DNA from: Paraflavisolibacter caeni
GTDB taxonomy: Bacteria > Bacteroidota > Bacteroidia > Chitinophagales > Chitinophagaceae
NCBI RefSeq assembly: GCF_025628885.1
Contig: NZ_JAOTIF010000001.1
Location: 496,001-560,000, forward strand
Direction: 5' to 3'
DNA length: 64,000 nucleotides
The position numbers and the translations under genes are program-made. Each line of letters opens with the position of its first letter. Within the stretch, counting starts at the first letter, position 1. Shown here one piece after another: positions 9,149 to 17,106 of this stretch. Under the pieces are notes generated by a model, which made no database searches, was not told the DNA's origin, and saw nothing but the letters and a program-made list of their open reading frames with translations.

Positions 9149-10414
9149 ATGATATTAATTATGTTTACACGCATTAATAATAGTTTAAGAAAAATGGGCA
9201 TTGGAAACATACAAAGTATGTTGGTTGTGTGTGCCCTTGGATTGGTTGTAACTTCCTGTAGAAAAGATATTGAACCAAAAGATCGACTAACAAGTTATAC
9301 AGGAAAAAACTATACCGAAGTTTTTGATGCATTTTGGAATGGAATGAATACTAACTATGTCTTTTGGGATATAGAAACAGTGAATTGGGACGATATCTAT
9401 AAAACGTACAAACCACGGTTTGAGTTTTTGGATAAACATAAGGACGATCCGAATAATCCTCAGCTAGCTACCCAGTATTTGGTAGATATGACCAAGGATT
9501 TGGCGGACGGGCATTTGGAACTTTCTTTTAATGGTAAAACTTCTTATGTAGTACAAGGTTATAAGATTGATGGCTATAATTTTCAGCCGGTCGCTATCCG
9601 GCATCAGTTGAGAGGAGATGCAGCTCCAATTCCGAGAAAAGTATTTGACCAGACGATTCCCCAGAATTATCTGACAAATCCTGAAGCAGGAATGGTGGGT
9701 AATAGTATAGTAGTAAATTTGGGCGTTATTAAGAGAAATAATAAAAATATATTGTATCTGGAGTTCCCTAGCTTCCAAATATTAGCAAGCTATTTATATA
9801 ATAATACAACAGCCTACCCTTTTAAGCCAGTTTTGGATAACTTTTTCCGCTACACTAAAGACCCTTCTATAGACGGGCTGATCATCGATTTGCGTTCAAA
9901 CGGAGGGGGAAATGTATCTGACCTGGATTTTCTGTTGGGACGTTTGATTACAGAGCCTAAACATTTTTGTTATACGCACACAAAAAACGGAACAGGAAGA
10001 CTGGAGTACACACCTTGGATGAAAGGTTATGTGCATCCTCAGCCGGCTGCCATCGATTTTACCAACAAGCCAGTTGCCGTGTTGATTGATAATAATTCTG
10101 TTAGTATGTCAGAAGTAACCTCGATGGCTGTAAAAGCCATTTTCCCTAAATCGGCTTTGGTAGGTACGAAAACATGGGGTGGTACCGGGCAGATCCCACC
10201 TCAGGATATTCGTTACTTAGGTGGTCAGTTTACTGCAGCTAATTTTGTGAAGGTATATACACCAGGGGTGGCTATGAGAGATAAAAACATGGTTAGCTAT
10301 GAAAACAAAGGCATTACCCCCGATATCCAGATAGCTTACGATACTACGGCTATTAAAAGTAACATTGATGTGCAGTTAGATAAAGCGTTAGAATTTGTAC
10401 ATGCAGCAAAGTAA
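9149..10414 (+). CDS. S41-family peptidase lipoprotein, paralogue of the preceding gene
   Basis: A 421-residue predicted lipoprotein (lipobox VTSC, Cys37) that is a tandem paralogue of the preceding gene: both carry FWNGMNTNYVFWDIETVNW-type N-terminal segments, YLVDMTKDLADGH and an S41 core with GLIIDLRSNGGGN (residues about 243-255). Here the nucleophile motif is intact: SVSMSE places Ser319 three residues before Glu322. The Lys of the classic Ser-Lys dyad is absent (TKTWGGTG), as in tricorn-like S41 enzymes that use a Ser-His type centre. It is probably a periplasmic or surface endopeptidase making peptides for the SusCD pair upstream. It is the last gene of the operon, 26 bp after its paralogue and 14 bp before a strong palindrome. 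Confidence 0.88.
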   Translation: MILIMFTRINNSLRKMGIGNIQSMLVVCALGLVVTSCRKDIEPKDRLTSYTGKNYTEVFDAFWNGMNTNYVFWDIETVNWDDIYKTYKPRFEFLDKHKDDPNNPQLATQYLVDMTKDLADGHLELSFNGKTSYVVQGYKIDGYNFQPVAIRHQLRGDAAPIPRKVFDQTIPQNYLTNPEAGMVGNSIVVNLGVIKRNNKNILYLEFPSFQILASYLYNNTTAYPFKPVLDNFFRYTKDPSIDGLIIDLRSNGGGNVSDLDFLLGRLITEPKHFCYTHTKNGTGRLEYTPWMKGYVHPQPAAIDFTNKPVAVLIDNNSVSMSEVTSMAVKAIFPKSALVGTKTWGGTGQIPPQDIRYLGGQFTAANFVKVYTPGVAMRDKNMVSYENKGITPDIQIAYDTTAIKSNIDVQLDKALEFVHAAK

Positions 10415-10428
10415 GTAGTCAAACAAAT

Positions 10429-10475
10429 AGCATAAACAAAGAGTGCGGCAATTTGCCGCACTCTTTGTTTATGCT
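10429..10475. terminator. Bidirectional intrinsic terminator
   Basis: Perfect 23-bp inverted repeat separated by one base, with GC-rich core GTGCGGCAA / TTGCCGCAC and flanks AAAGA / TCTTT that supply a T-run in both directions. It sits between the converging S41 gene (stop 10414) and the LytTR regulator gene (stop 10533), so it can terminate both transcripts. Confidence 0.9.
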
Positions 10476-10532
10476 ATAAAAAGAATTTCAGGCTTCATCT
10501 TTTCCAGGCATACGGTGACTGTTCTCCTTAAA

Positions 10533-11213
10533 TTACCTTTTCAATAGATCAGAAAGCTCCTGGCTATAAGCTTCACTAACCGGTATTTTGATTTTTTGTA
10601 TCGTTACCTGGTGTCGTTCCACCTTATCTATTTTTTGAATGGCCACAAGATATGATCTATGTATCCTTACAAATTTGTCAGGGGGCAGGAGGTTGATGGC
10701 TTCAATAAAAGTACTGCGGGCAAGGATGTTTTTGTCTTTCAATACAAAAGTTACGTAGTTGCCCGTTGCTTCTAAATAAAGTATATCCTCATACAATACT
10801 TTGATTTGTTCATATCCGGTTTTGATGAACAAATGATCAGAAGTTTCAGCATTGTTCCGGAAATTATAGATTTCAAAGGCTTTATTACATCCTTTAATAA
10901 AACGGGCCAGGGAAAATGGCTTTAACAGGTAATCTATGGCATCCATTTCAAAACTGGTGACAGCATGCTCTGTATAAGCTGTGGTAAAAATCAGGAGCGG
11001 CCTTTTACTCAGGCTGTTGTAAAAGTCTATCCCTGAAATATCCGGCATTTTGATGTCCAGGAAGATCAAATCAATACTTTCTTTTTGCAGGTACTCCAGC
11101 GCTTTGAAAGCATCAGTAAATACAGCTTTCAAATCAATAAATGGTACTTTAGAAGCGTGCGATTTAATAATTTCTAAAGCAATGGGTTCATCATCAATAG
11201 CGATTGCTTTCAT
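10533..11213 (-). CDS. LytTR-family response regulator
   Basis: A 226-residue regulator. The receiver domain covers residues 1-118 with the acidic pair Asp7/Asp8, phospho-acceptor Asp53 (FLDIKMPDISG), the Thr at TTAY (77-78) and Lys98 (LLKPF). The LytTR DNA-binding domain covers about 125-226 (IKTGYEQIKVLYEDILYLEA, then FVRIHRSYLVAIQKIDKV). LytTR regulators bind direct repeats upstream of targets. The cognate kinase gene lies 5 bp upstream on the same strand, giving a two-gene LytS/LytTR-type system. Its target is not shown by sequence; the converging SusCD/S41 operon is a neighbour but not proven a target. Confidence 0.95.
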   Translation of the reverse strand: MKAIAIDDEPIALEIIKSHASKVPFIDLKAVFTDAFKALEYLQKESIDLIFLDIKMPDISGIDFYNSLSKRPLLIFTTAYTEHAVTSFEMDAIDYLLKPFSLARFIKGCNKAFEIYNFRNNAETSDHLFIKTGYEQIKVLYEDILYLEATGNYVTFVLKDKNILARSTFIEAINLLPPDKFVRIHRSYLVAIQKIDKVERHQVTIQKIKIPVSEAYSQELSDLLKR

Positions 11214-11218
11214 TTTGA

Positions 11219-12730
11219 TTAAGATAGCTGTAAGGTAAGGTGTACAAAAAAATCTTTTTTCGTTTCACGCACGACCAGTTCGTGTTTGCCAGGATATAAC
11301 ATCTTGAGACGTTGCCTTACATTGTTCAAACCGATGCCACTATTATTTTGCTCAGGGTCATTTTCCTGTCTTGTATGCTTGCTATTACATACATCAAAAT
11401 ATAAGGTACGATCCTTGACTTCTAGCGTGATTGTAATATAAGAGGGTTCCCTGAAACTAATGCCATGCTTAAATGCGTTCTCAACAAAAGGTATCAATAA
11501 CATGGGTGCGATCTGGATGATGTTGACCTGTTGCTCAATTTCTGTTTGAATTTTTATATTCGGATTGGCGTCAGTCCGTAGTTTTTGTAAACTGATATAG
11601 TTGTTGACATAATCAATTTCTCGCGATAAGGAAATTTTATCCTGCATATTTTCTTGAAGCATAAACCGCATCATATCACCTAGTTTTTCGACACCTTCGC
11701 TGGTACGCTCTGCGTTTTCCTGTAAAGCAGTACCATAAATCGTGTTCAGGGCATTAAAAAGAAAGTGAGGGTTGATCTGGGATCTAAGAAAGTCGAAATG
11801 TGCATGAGATTGTCCTAATTCCTTTTTCAAGTAATTGATTTCTTCGTTTCCACGCATATGCCGTTTATAAAGCACCCAGGTGAGCGGCATGATGATCAAT
11901 AGTTGAACTGCTGTATTTAAAGAGCTGATGGCCAGGCCTGGATCTCCATGATTGGTAAGTAACATGCCCAATAACGCAACGGGTATAAATGCTAAAATGA
12001 GTATAAGCAGGGTTTTCCCGATATAGGCGCGGAAAGGTTTCTTTTTGTAGAGAGACTGGGGAATCAGGAATTGAAAGGCATAGGAATAAAAGAGGATAGA
12101 GCATGGTAGAATAGTACCCCATATTGCTTTAATAGGTTCCTCTGTGGTGACCGTTAATAACAGGAACATGGTGATCATCCATATAACAGATGCAACCAAA
12201 CTTCCGGGTGCAACGAATTTATACCTTGATTGAATCGTTTCAGCATGCGTTAAAAGATACAAGCTGGCGTATTTGATCACAGAATAAAAACCCATGAGTA
12301 ATAAAAGCCAGGCTGCAAAAAGAAAATTATTTTGAATGACAGAAATATGAGTTGCGTGGTTGGCCTGGTAGCCAGGTAGCAGGAGTCGTTTCAGTTGGGT
12401 ATTGATGATGCCAAAGGCCAGGCCTACTGCCAGGAAGATCAATATAATCAATAGGATATCCAGGACCAATGATTCTTTTCTGATCAACCTTGGAACTATA
12501 ACAAAATTTAACAGTAAAAATGCAAGGTATAGGATTGTATATCGAAGGAGTTTTGAAGTAAAGTAGTAGTCAAAGGGGATACGTATGTTTTCGGAAGTAT
12601 TTTTAACAGCGTTCCAGTCATTTCCTAATGTGTTGGTAATAAGGAAGAAAATTGCAAAAACAAATATTGTGGTTGCCGCCCAAAATTCAACCCTGGTAAA
12701 GTTGACTGTTCTTTTGATGAATTCTTTCAT
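11219..12730 (-). CDS. LytS/YehU-type membrane sensor histidine kinase
   Basis: A 503-residue kinase. I chose the ATG at 12730 (MKEFIKRTVNF) over an upstream TTG at 12751. About eight hydrophobic segments lie in residues 18-290, forming an integral-membrane sensor without a clear periplasmic domain. The phospho-acceptor region is LRSQINPHFLFNALNTIYG with His322, the signature of the His_kinase family. The ATPase part has the N box FVENAFKHG and the G box NNSGIGLNNVRQRL. It would phosphorylate the LytTR regulator encoded 5 bp downstream. Stimulus unknown. Confidence 0.95.
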   Translation of the reverse strand: MKEFIKRTVNFTRVEFWAATTIFVFAIFFLITNTLGNDWNAVKNTSENIRIPFDYYFTSKLLRYTILYLAFLLLNFVIVPRLIRKESLVLDILLIILIFLAVGLAFGIINTQLKRLLLPGYQANHATHISVIQNNFLFAAWLLLLMGFYSVIKYASLYLLTHAETIQSRYKFVAPGSLVASVIWMITMFLLLTVTTEEPIKAIWGTILPCSILFYSYAFQFLIPQSLYKKKPFRAYIGKTLLILILAFIPVALLGMLLTNHGDPGLAISSLNTAVQLLIIMPLTWVLYKRHMRGNEEINYLKKELGQSHAHFDFLRSQINPHFLFNALNTIYGTALQENAERTSEGVEKLGDMMRFMLQENMQDKISLSREIDYVNNYISLQKLRTDANPNIKIQTEIEQQVNIIQIAPMLLIPFVENAFKHGISFREPSYITITLEVKDRTLYFDVCNSKHTRQENDPEQNNSGIGLNNVRQRLKMLYPGKHELVVRETKKDFFVHLTLQLS

Positions 12731-12967
12731 AGTAAGTTTTTCTGACGGCAATGTTAATCGAAAGCTATAGTTGAATATAGCAAATGTGACGAAACCTTAT
12801 GAAATAGTGATGGAAGCTCTATTCCAATCCCACCTTTTTTACCGTCCGGAGTTTTATGGATTGAACTTAGTAAATAAAAGGCATCCTGAATGGCGAACAC
12901 AATTTTCTGCCTTTTCATCACATTTCATCCTGGGGAAATTGATCATTCATCACCTTGCAGGCAATAA

Positions 12968-13210
12968 ATGATTTTCCACACGGTAAATAAAATGATAATG
13001 CTGAGGATAACATTTGTAATCACACTGGAACTTTTATGTTTTATTGTAAACAATGAAACACAGCATGAGGTGAAATCTCCCTGCCTGGTTCCTGTTTCTG
13101 AGCAGAAATCTGTAAAAGATCAGAAAGTAAAAAGAGCGAAACAATTTTATCCACTCACTTTCGGAAGTAGCTTTATTATTCTTGATGAAAAACTGGTTTG
13201 CTATGAGTGA
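12968..13210 (+). CDS. Possible small protein with N-terminal hydrophobic segment
   Basis: An 80-codon frame starting with ATG. The first 28 residues (MIMLRITFVITLELLCFIVNN) could be a signal or anchor segment; the rest is Lys-rich (KSVKDQKVKRAKQ) and polar. No family recognised. It has no neighbour in an operon and no clear promoter, so it may be chance; it is listed because it occupies an otherwise empty gap. Confidence 0.25.
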   Translation: MIFHTVNKMIMLRITFVITLELLCFIVNNETQHEVKSPCLVPVSEQKSVKDQKVKRAKQFYPLTFGSSFIILDEKLVCYE

Positions 13211-13245
13211 ATAGAATAGGGAAGTTTGAAAGATGATAATAAAAA

Positions 13246-13269
13246 AGGGCTGGATAGAAATCCTGCCCT
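13246..13269 (-). terminator. Orphan terminator-like hairpin, minus-strand orientation
   Basis: Inverted repeat AGGGC-T-GGA / TCC-T-GCCCT with one T:T mismatch and a 6-base loop, preceded on the plus strand by six A (13241-13246). Read on the minus strand it is a GC-rich stem followed by a T-run, the form of an intrinsic terminator. No minus-strand gene is visible upstream of it (13270-13553). Confidence 0.4.
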
Positions 13270-13290
13270 GTTCTAAAAATCTAATATCCT

Positions 13291-13404
13291 ATGAAAAACC
13301 AGTACTACTTTGACAAAATATATTCCAGAATTATGATCAGGGTGTTTCAACCTGGTTTTATAAGAAATTCATTTTCAATAGCTTCAAAATGTAGAATCCA
13401 GTAG
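13291..13404 (+). CDS. Possible 37-residue peptide
   Basis: ATG-initiated 37-codon frame, MKNQYYFDKIYSRIMIRV at its start, basic and aromatic in the first half. The beginning is loosely like the start of Chitinophagaceae SusC proteins, so it could be a decayed gene start, but nothing downstream supports that. Low confidence. Confidence 0.15.
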   Translation: MKNQYYFDKIYSRIMIRVFQPGFIRNSFSIASKCRIQ

Positions 13405-13489
13405 TTGAGCTTGTAGAAAATAATACTCATCTACTGTTGTCTTCTAATGTATATAGTGAAATAGTCCATTCTTTCAGTAAATACTGACA

Positions 13490-13519
13490 TTGTTATCCTA
13501 TGCAGTACTGTTAACTTTA
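13490..13519 (+). promoter_or_regulatory. Candidate Bacteroidota promoter of the symporter gene
   Basis: TTG at 13490-13492 and TAACTTTA at 13512-13519, 19 bases apart, fit the Bacteroidota pattern TTTG-N19-21-TAnnTTTG with a final mismatch. Transcription would begin about 30 bases before the ATG at 13554. Confidence 0.35.
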
Positions 13520-13553
13520 TTTCAGCAGCCTTAAGCCAGCCAAATATGATTTT

Positions 13554-15125
13554 ATGAACCGATTGCCTGTTATAGACATTGTTATTATCGTTGTTTATTT
13601 TCTTTCCATGATTTTAATGGGTATTTACCTGGGAAGGAAAAACAAGAGCACGGCACAGTTCACTACAGCTTCGGGAAAGATCCCGGGATGGGCTATTGGC
13701 TTATCGCTTTTTGGTACCTATTTAAGCAGTAATACCTTTATTGGTAACCCAGGTAAAGCTTTTGGTGGTAATTGGAACTCTTTTGTATTTACGCTCACAT
13801 TGCCGGTAGCTGCTTTTATTGCCGCAAAGTTCCTGATCCCATTCTTCCGTAAAACAGGTGAGGTTTCTGCATATGAACATTTTGAAAAAACGTTTGGTCC
13901 CTGGGCCAGGACTTATACAGTTGTCTGTTTTCTGTTAACGCAACTGGCCCGTACCGGTACTATCTTTTTGGGTGTAGGTTTAACACTGAATGCCCTTACT
14001 GGTGTTGATATTCGTATGATTATCCTGATCACCGGCGCTGTCGTTACGGTATATACTGTTATGGGGGGCATGGAAGCTGTGATCTGGACCGAAGTCGTGC
14101 AAAGTATCATTAAAACTGTTGGAGCTATCCTGGTTTTGGTGTTGGTGATCTGGGGCGTCAGGGGAGGCGTCAGCGAGATTTACCACAATTCGATCACTGG
14201 TGATAAGTTAAGTTTGGGTAGTTTCCAGCCTGATTTTACCAGGGACACTTTTTGGGTTGTATTCCTATATGGCGTATTGATCAATTTGACCAATTTTGGT
14301 GTTGATCAAAATTATGTGCAGCGGTATCATACTGCAGCTAATGTAAAGGAAGCCTCCAAATCTCTATGGCTTTGTGTTTACATGTACCTGCCTTCTTCTT
14401 TGATGTTTTTTGTTATTGGTACCTGTCTTTTTACCTACTACCACCAGCATCCTGATATGCTGCTTCATGTCAAGCAACAAGTTGCGGCAATTAAGTTAGG
14501 AACAGGGGCAACTGCAGAAGCTATTGCTGCGAAAGCTGCTGTACTAACTGATGCTGAGATAGGTGATAAAGTTTTACCACACTTTATTGTACATAAAGTA
14601 CCATCTGGTATTGTAGGCTTAATTTTCGCGGCTATTCTTTCAGCTGCTATGGGCACGATCAGTTCCGGGTTTAATAGCTCAGCTACTATTTACATGCTGG
14701 ATATACATAAACGATACATCAATAAAAACATTACTGATCAGCAACAGCTGCGCATCCTGTACATAGCTACTATTGTTATTGGTCTGCTGGCAACTGCGGT
14801 TGGTGTTAGCATTATTGGCGTCAACAGTGTACTTGATCTGTGGTGGAAGCTGTCTGGAATATTTGCAGGCGGTATGCTGGGGATATTTTCGTTAAGTATG
14901 ATTGCCCGTCATGCTGGCCGTTCAACAGCTATGATTGCAGTGATCACAGGTACACTGATCATTATCTGGATGACCTTTTCGCAAACAGGATCTTTTCCGC
15001 CCATGTTGCGCAATCCCCTACATGCCAATATGACGATTGTTGTTGGTGCTTTAAGCATCTTTTTAACAGGGGTGGCATTGCAAAAACAACATAAATCACC
15101 ACTCAACTTAAAGAAATCAATATGA
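13554..15125 (+). CDS. Sodium:solute symporter (SSS family)
   Basis: A 523-residue integral-membrane protein with about 13-14 hydrophobic helices, no signal peptide, and typical SSS sequence: a first helix IDIVIIVVYFLSMILMGIY, then GKIPGWAIGLSLFGTYLSS with small residues near the sodium site, VYTVMGGMEAVIWTEVVQ (the family GG-x-x-A-V-x-x-T-D/E-x-x-Q signature) and IFAAILSAAMGTISSGFNSS. It imports a small solute with sodium. Its stop overlaps the start of the following aldolase-family gene (ATGA), so the two are translationally coupled and probably act on the same compound. A sialic acid, sugar acid or proline-like substrate is possible; sequence alone does not decide. Confidence 0.93.
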   Translation: MNRLPVIDIVIIVVYFLSMILMGIYLGRKNKSTAQFTTASGKIPGWAIGLSLFGTYLSSNTFIGNPGKAFGGNWNSFVFTLTLPVAAFIAAKFLIPFFRKTGEVSAYEHFEKTFGPWARTYTVVCFLLTQLARTGTIFLGVGLTLNALTGVDIRMIILITGAVVTVYTVMGGMEAVIWTEVVQSIIKTVGAILVLVLVIWGVRGGVSEIYHNSITGDKLSLGSFQPDFTRDTFWVVFLYGVLINLTNFGVDQNYVQRYHTAANVKEASKSLWLCVYMYLPSSLMFFVIGTCLFTYYHQHPDMLLHVKQQVAAIKLGTGATAEAIAAKAAVLTDAEIGDKVLPHFIVHKVPSGIVGLIFAAILSAAMGTISSGFNSSATIYMLDIHKRYINKNITDQQQLRILYIATIVIGLLATAVGVSIIGVNSVLDLWWKLSGIFAGGMLGIFSLSMIARHAGRSTAMIAVITGTLIIIWMTFSQTGSFPPMLRNPLHANMTIVVGALSIFLTGVALQKQHKSPLNLKKSI

Positions 15126-16081
15126 ATAGCGAGAAGAAGTTTGTACCTGTAATGATCACACCCTTCAACCTCAAAGCAAAAGTTGACCTTGAGGTCGTAA
15201 CAAGGTTAATTGATTTTTATTTAGCTGCGGGTGTAAAAGGTTTTTTTGCCAATTGCCTGAGTAGCGAGATGTATAGTATTAGTGAAGATGAACGTTTAGA
15301 ATTGACCCAACATGTTACCCGGTATGTAAATGGCCGGGTGCCTGTGGTGGCTACGGGTTCTTTTGGGCTGACTATTGAGGATAAAGCAGAGTTTACTAAA
15401 AGGATTTATGATACAGGTATTGATGCTGTAATCTTAATTACAGGGCACTTTGCCAAAGTAGAAGATGGTGATGATGTGCTGATCCGCAACTTTGATCAGA
15501 TGTTGAAACTGACCAGCGATATTCCAATGGGCTTGTATGAATGTCCTGCACCTTATAAGAGGATACTTAGTGCGGATGTATTCAATTCATTGTTAGAGAC
15601 CAACCGTTTTGTTTATCATAAAGACACTTCAATAGAGTTGGAGCAGGTTAAGGCAAAACTGAAGGTATTAAAAGAGCATGAAGGCAATAAGCTCGAGTTT
15701 TATGACGCACATACACCGAACGCCATGTTTTCATTGCAAATGGGTGCAAAAGGAATGTCATCCATATCTGGTAACTTTTATCCGGAAGTCATGGTGTGGA
15801 TGTGTGAAAATGCTACCAATCCGGAAAGGCAGGAAGAGGTTAAATGGCTGCAATCTGAACTCTCCAGTGTGGATCCTTTGATCCACCAGGCTTATCCTTT
15901 ATGTGCAAAATACTTTTTAAGTAAAAGAGGGTTACCCATACGCCCCATCAGCAGGGCACATGTGTTGGCTTTAACACCGCAGCAAAAGCAAGTGCTTGAT
16001 GAAATTTATGATCGTTTTTTAACCTGGTGTGAGCGTTTGGAAATTGAGCCGGTGAATATTGGTTCTCTATTGAATTACTAG
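15122..16081 (+). CDS. Dihydrodipicolinate synthase/N-acetylneuraminate lyase family protein
   Basis: A 319-residue (beta/alpha)8 class I aldolase-family protein. The Schiff-base lysine is Lys167 in FVYHKDTS and the proton-relay tyrosine is Tyr139 in MGLYECPAPY. The phosphate/carboxylate-binding motif that reads GTTGE in DapA is here ANCLSSEMY (residues 43-51), so it is not a standard dihydrodipicolinate synthase. The family includes sialate lyases and keto-deoxy sugar acid aldolases that split or make 2-keto acids with pyruvate. It overlaps the symporter gene by 4 bp, suggesting catabolism of the imported solute (inference). A strong hairpin closes the two-gene operon. Confidence 0.88.
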   Translation: MNSEKKFVPVMITPFNLKAKVDLEVVTRLIDFYLAAGVKGFFANCLSSEMYSISEDERLELTQHVTRYVNGRVPVVATGSFGLTIEDKAEFTKRIYDTGIDAVILITGHFAKVEDGDDVLIRNFDQMLKLTSDIPMGLYECPAPYKRILSADVFNSLLETNRFVYHKDTSIELEQVKAKLKVLKEHEGNKLEFYDAHTPNAMFSLQMGAKGMSSISGNFYPEVMVWMCENATNPERQEEVKWLQSELSSVDPLIHQAYPLCAKYFLSKRGLPIRPISRAHVLALTPQQKQVLDEIYDRFLTWCERLEIEPVNIGSLLNY

Positions 16082-16098
16082 TCATTAATGCTCGTATA

Positions 16099-16136
16099 AT
16101 AAAGCAGGCGACAACCCATGTTGTCGCCTGCTTTAT
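16099..16136 (+). terminator. Intrinsic terminator after the symporter/aldolase operon
   Basis: Perfect 17-bp stem (core AAAGCAGGCGACAAC with its complement) and a 4-base loop, 17 bp after the stop at 16081. The right arm ends in CTTTAT, a short T-run. Confidence 0.85.
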
Positions 16137-16186
16137 ATTGAAATTGATACCACATTCAAATGGTTAGTATGGATATTGTTTAGGAT

Positions 16187-16283
16187 ATTGCCCATTCACC
16201 ATTGACTCCTCCCCATTCATCCCTCCTCCCCATTCATCCCTCATCACCCTTCATTCACTATTCACAATTGCCCATTCACCATT
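16187..16283. repeat. Pyrimidine-rich direct-repeat spacer
   Basis: Two exact copies of the 17-mer CTCCTCCCCATTCATCC stand head to tail (16206-16222, 16223-16239). They are bracketed by two exact copies of ATTGCCCATTCACCATT (16187-16203 and 16267-16283), with further near-copies of CATTCACTATTCA between. Such CATTCACC-type strings are slippage-prone spacers; I see no coding or terminator function. Confidence 0.85.
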
Positions 16284-16322
16284 CACTATTCATATTAAAA
16301 CGGTATTATTTATTGAGATCTT

Positions 16323-16691
16323 CTAGAACGGGTTGTAATAATCCTTTGGATCAGTTAATACTTTTTTCCATTGACGCTGATGGCTTTCCTGCCATTTCTT
16401 ATTGGGATGTATATCCCAGTTAACATGCTGCAATTGTTGTTGCACAAAAGCCCTTTGTTCCGGATGAACGTAAAGCGGGTGGAGATAGAACCATTCTTTG
16501 TTCTTGGTTAGTTCCTGCCAGAATGCTTTAAAAGAAGGGTAGGTTGTTTCAAATACTTTAAACTCATCTTTAGATTCATCATAAGTACTGTGTTGATATG
16601 AATAGGAGGGAGGCTCTGTTCCATGCTGAATACGGTACAAGCTACCACCACTTTCAGTCGAACCTATATCAAAATATAATTCGGGTTTCAT
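16323..16691 (-). CDS. Conserved-looking hypothetical protein, 122 residues
   Basis: A compact soluble protein rich in Trp, Tyr and His (for example WQELTKNKEWFYLHPLYV and HPNKKWQESHQRQWKKVL), beginning MKPELYFDIGSTESGGSLYR and ending with DPKDYYNPF. No signal peptide, membrane segment or recognised domain. Amino-acid use and balanced composition look like a true gene, and it is the only frame in this stretch. It stands alone between two repeat-rich spacers, 240 bp after the aldolase operon on the opposite strand. Function unknown. Confidence 0.65.
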   Translation of the reverse strand: MKPELYFDIGSTESGGSLYRIQHGTEPPSYSYQHSTYDESKDEFKVFETTYPSFKAFWQELTKNKEWFYLHPLYVHPEQRAFVQQQLQHVNWDIHPNKKWQESHQRQWKKVLTDPKDYYNPF

Positions 16692-16956
16692 ACAGGATGT
16701 AAAGAAAGCAAAACTTTGAAATAGTTGACTTCATCTTTCTTATTTGCTTTTATTGATTTAGTCCTGCAATAATCCCTCTATCATCTACCTTCTATAATCT
16801 CTCATCTACTATCCATCCTACCGCTCACACCCCTTCACTCCAAACTTCAAACCCCAAACCTCAAAATCCCCTCTCCCCTCTATCATCTTTTCTCCCCCAT
16901 TCGTCATTCCCTCTGTTCCCCACTTCATTTCCCCCTTGCAGTAATTCACTAGAGGC

Positions 16957-17022
16957 CTTATAGTAATCTTATAGAAAACTTACAGTAAAGTTATAGTAAA
17001 CTTATAGTAGAGTTATAGTAAA
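16957..17022. repeat. 11-bp minisatellite A (6 units)
   Basis: Six contiguous 11-bp units with consensus [CG]TTATAGTAAA: CTTATAGTAAT, CTTATAGAAAA, CTTACAGTAAA, GTTATAGTAAA, CTTATAGTAGA, GTTATAGTAAA. The period is close to one helical turn. Seven bases separate it from minisatellite B. Confidence 0.9.
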
Positions 17023-17029
17023 CATTAGC

Positions 17030-17106
17030 CGTACATACTCCCTATCTACTCCATATATACTCCGTATCTACCCCGTACCTAAGGCGTATCTACTACGCAT
17101 CAACTG
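17030..17106. repeat. 11-bp minisatellite B (7 units)
   Basis: Seven contiguous 11-bp units with consensus CGTATCTACTC: CGTACATACTC, CCTATCTACTC, CATATATACTC, CGTATCTACCC, CGTACCTAAGG, CGTATCTACTA, CGCATCAACTG (the last is weak). Same period as minisatellite A but a different sequence. Confidence 0.85.

Larger units (their letters stand above)
12731..13553. other. Spacer between divergent kinase and symporter genes
   Basis: An 823-bp AT-leaning spacer. It holds two doubtful small reading frames (12968-13210 and 13291-13404), an A-run plus hairpin that reads as a minus-strand terminator (13241-13269), and a candidate promoter for the symporter near its right end. No homology to a known RNA was recognised. 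Confidence 0.6.

Noticed and set aside
12771-12971. 66-codon plus-strand frame in the kinase/symporter spacer
   Set aside because: It begins with TTG, has no recognisable domain, signal or promoter, and overlaps the next doubtful frame; likely chance.
16202-16423. 73-codon plus-strand frame
   Set aside because: Created by the CCCATTCATCC repeats (His/Pro/Ser/Ile-rich peptide) and it overlaps the end of the 122-residue minus-strand gene.
16957-17106. CRISPR-like array
   Set aside because: The units are 11 bp and contiguous with no unique spacers, and no cas genes are present, so these are minisatellites.
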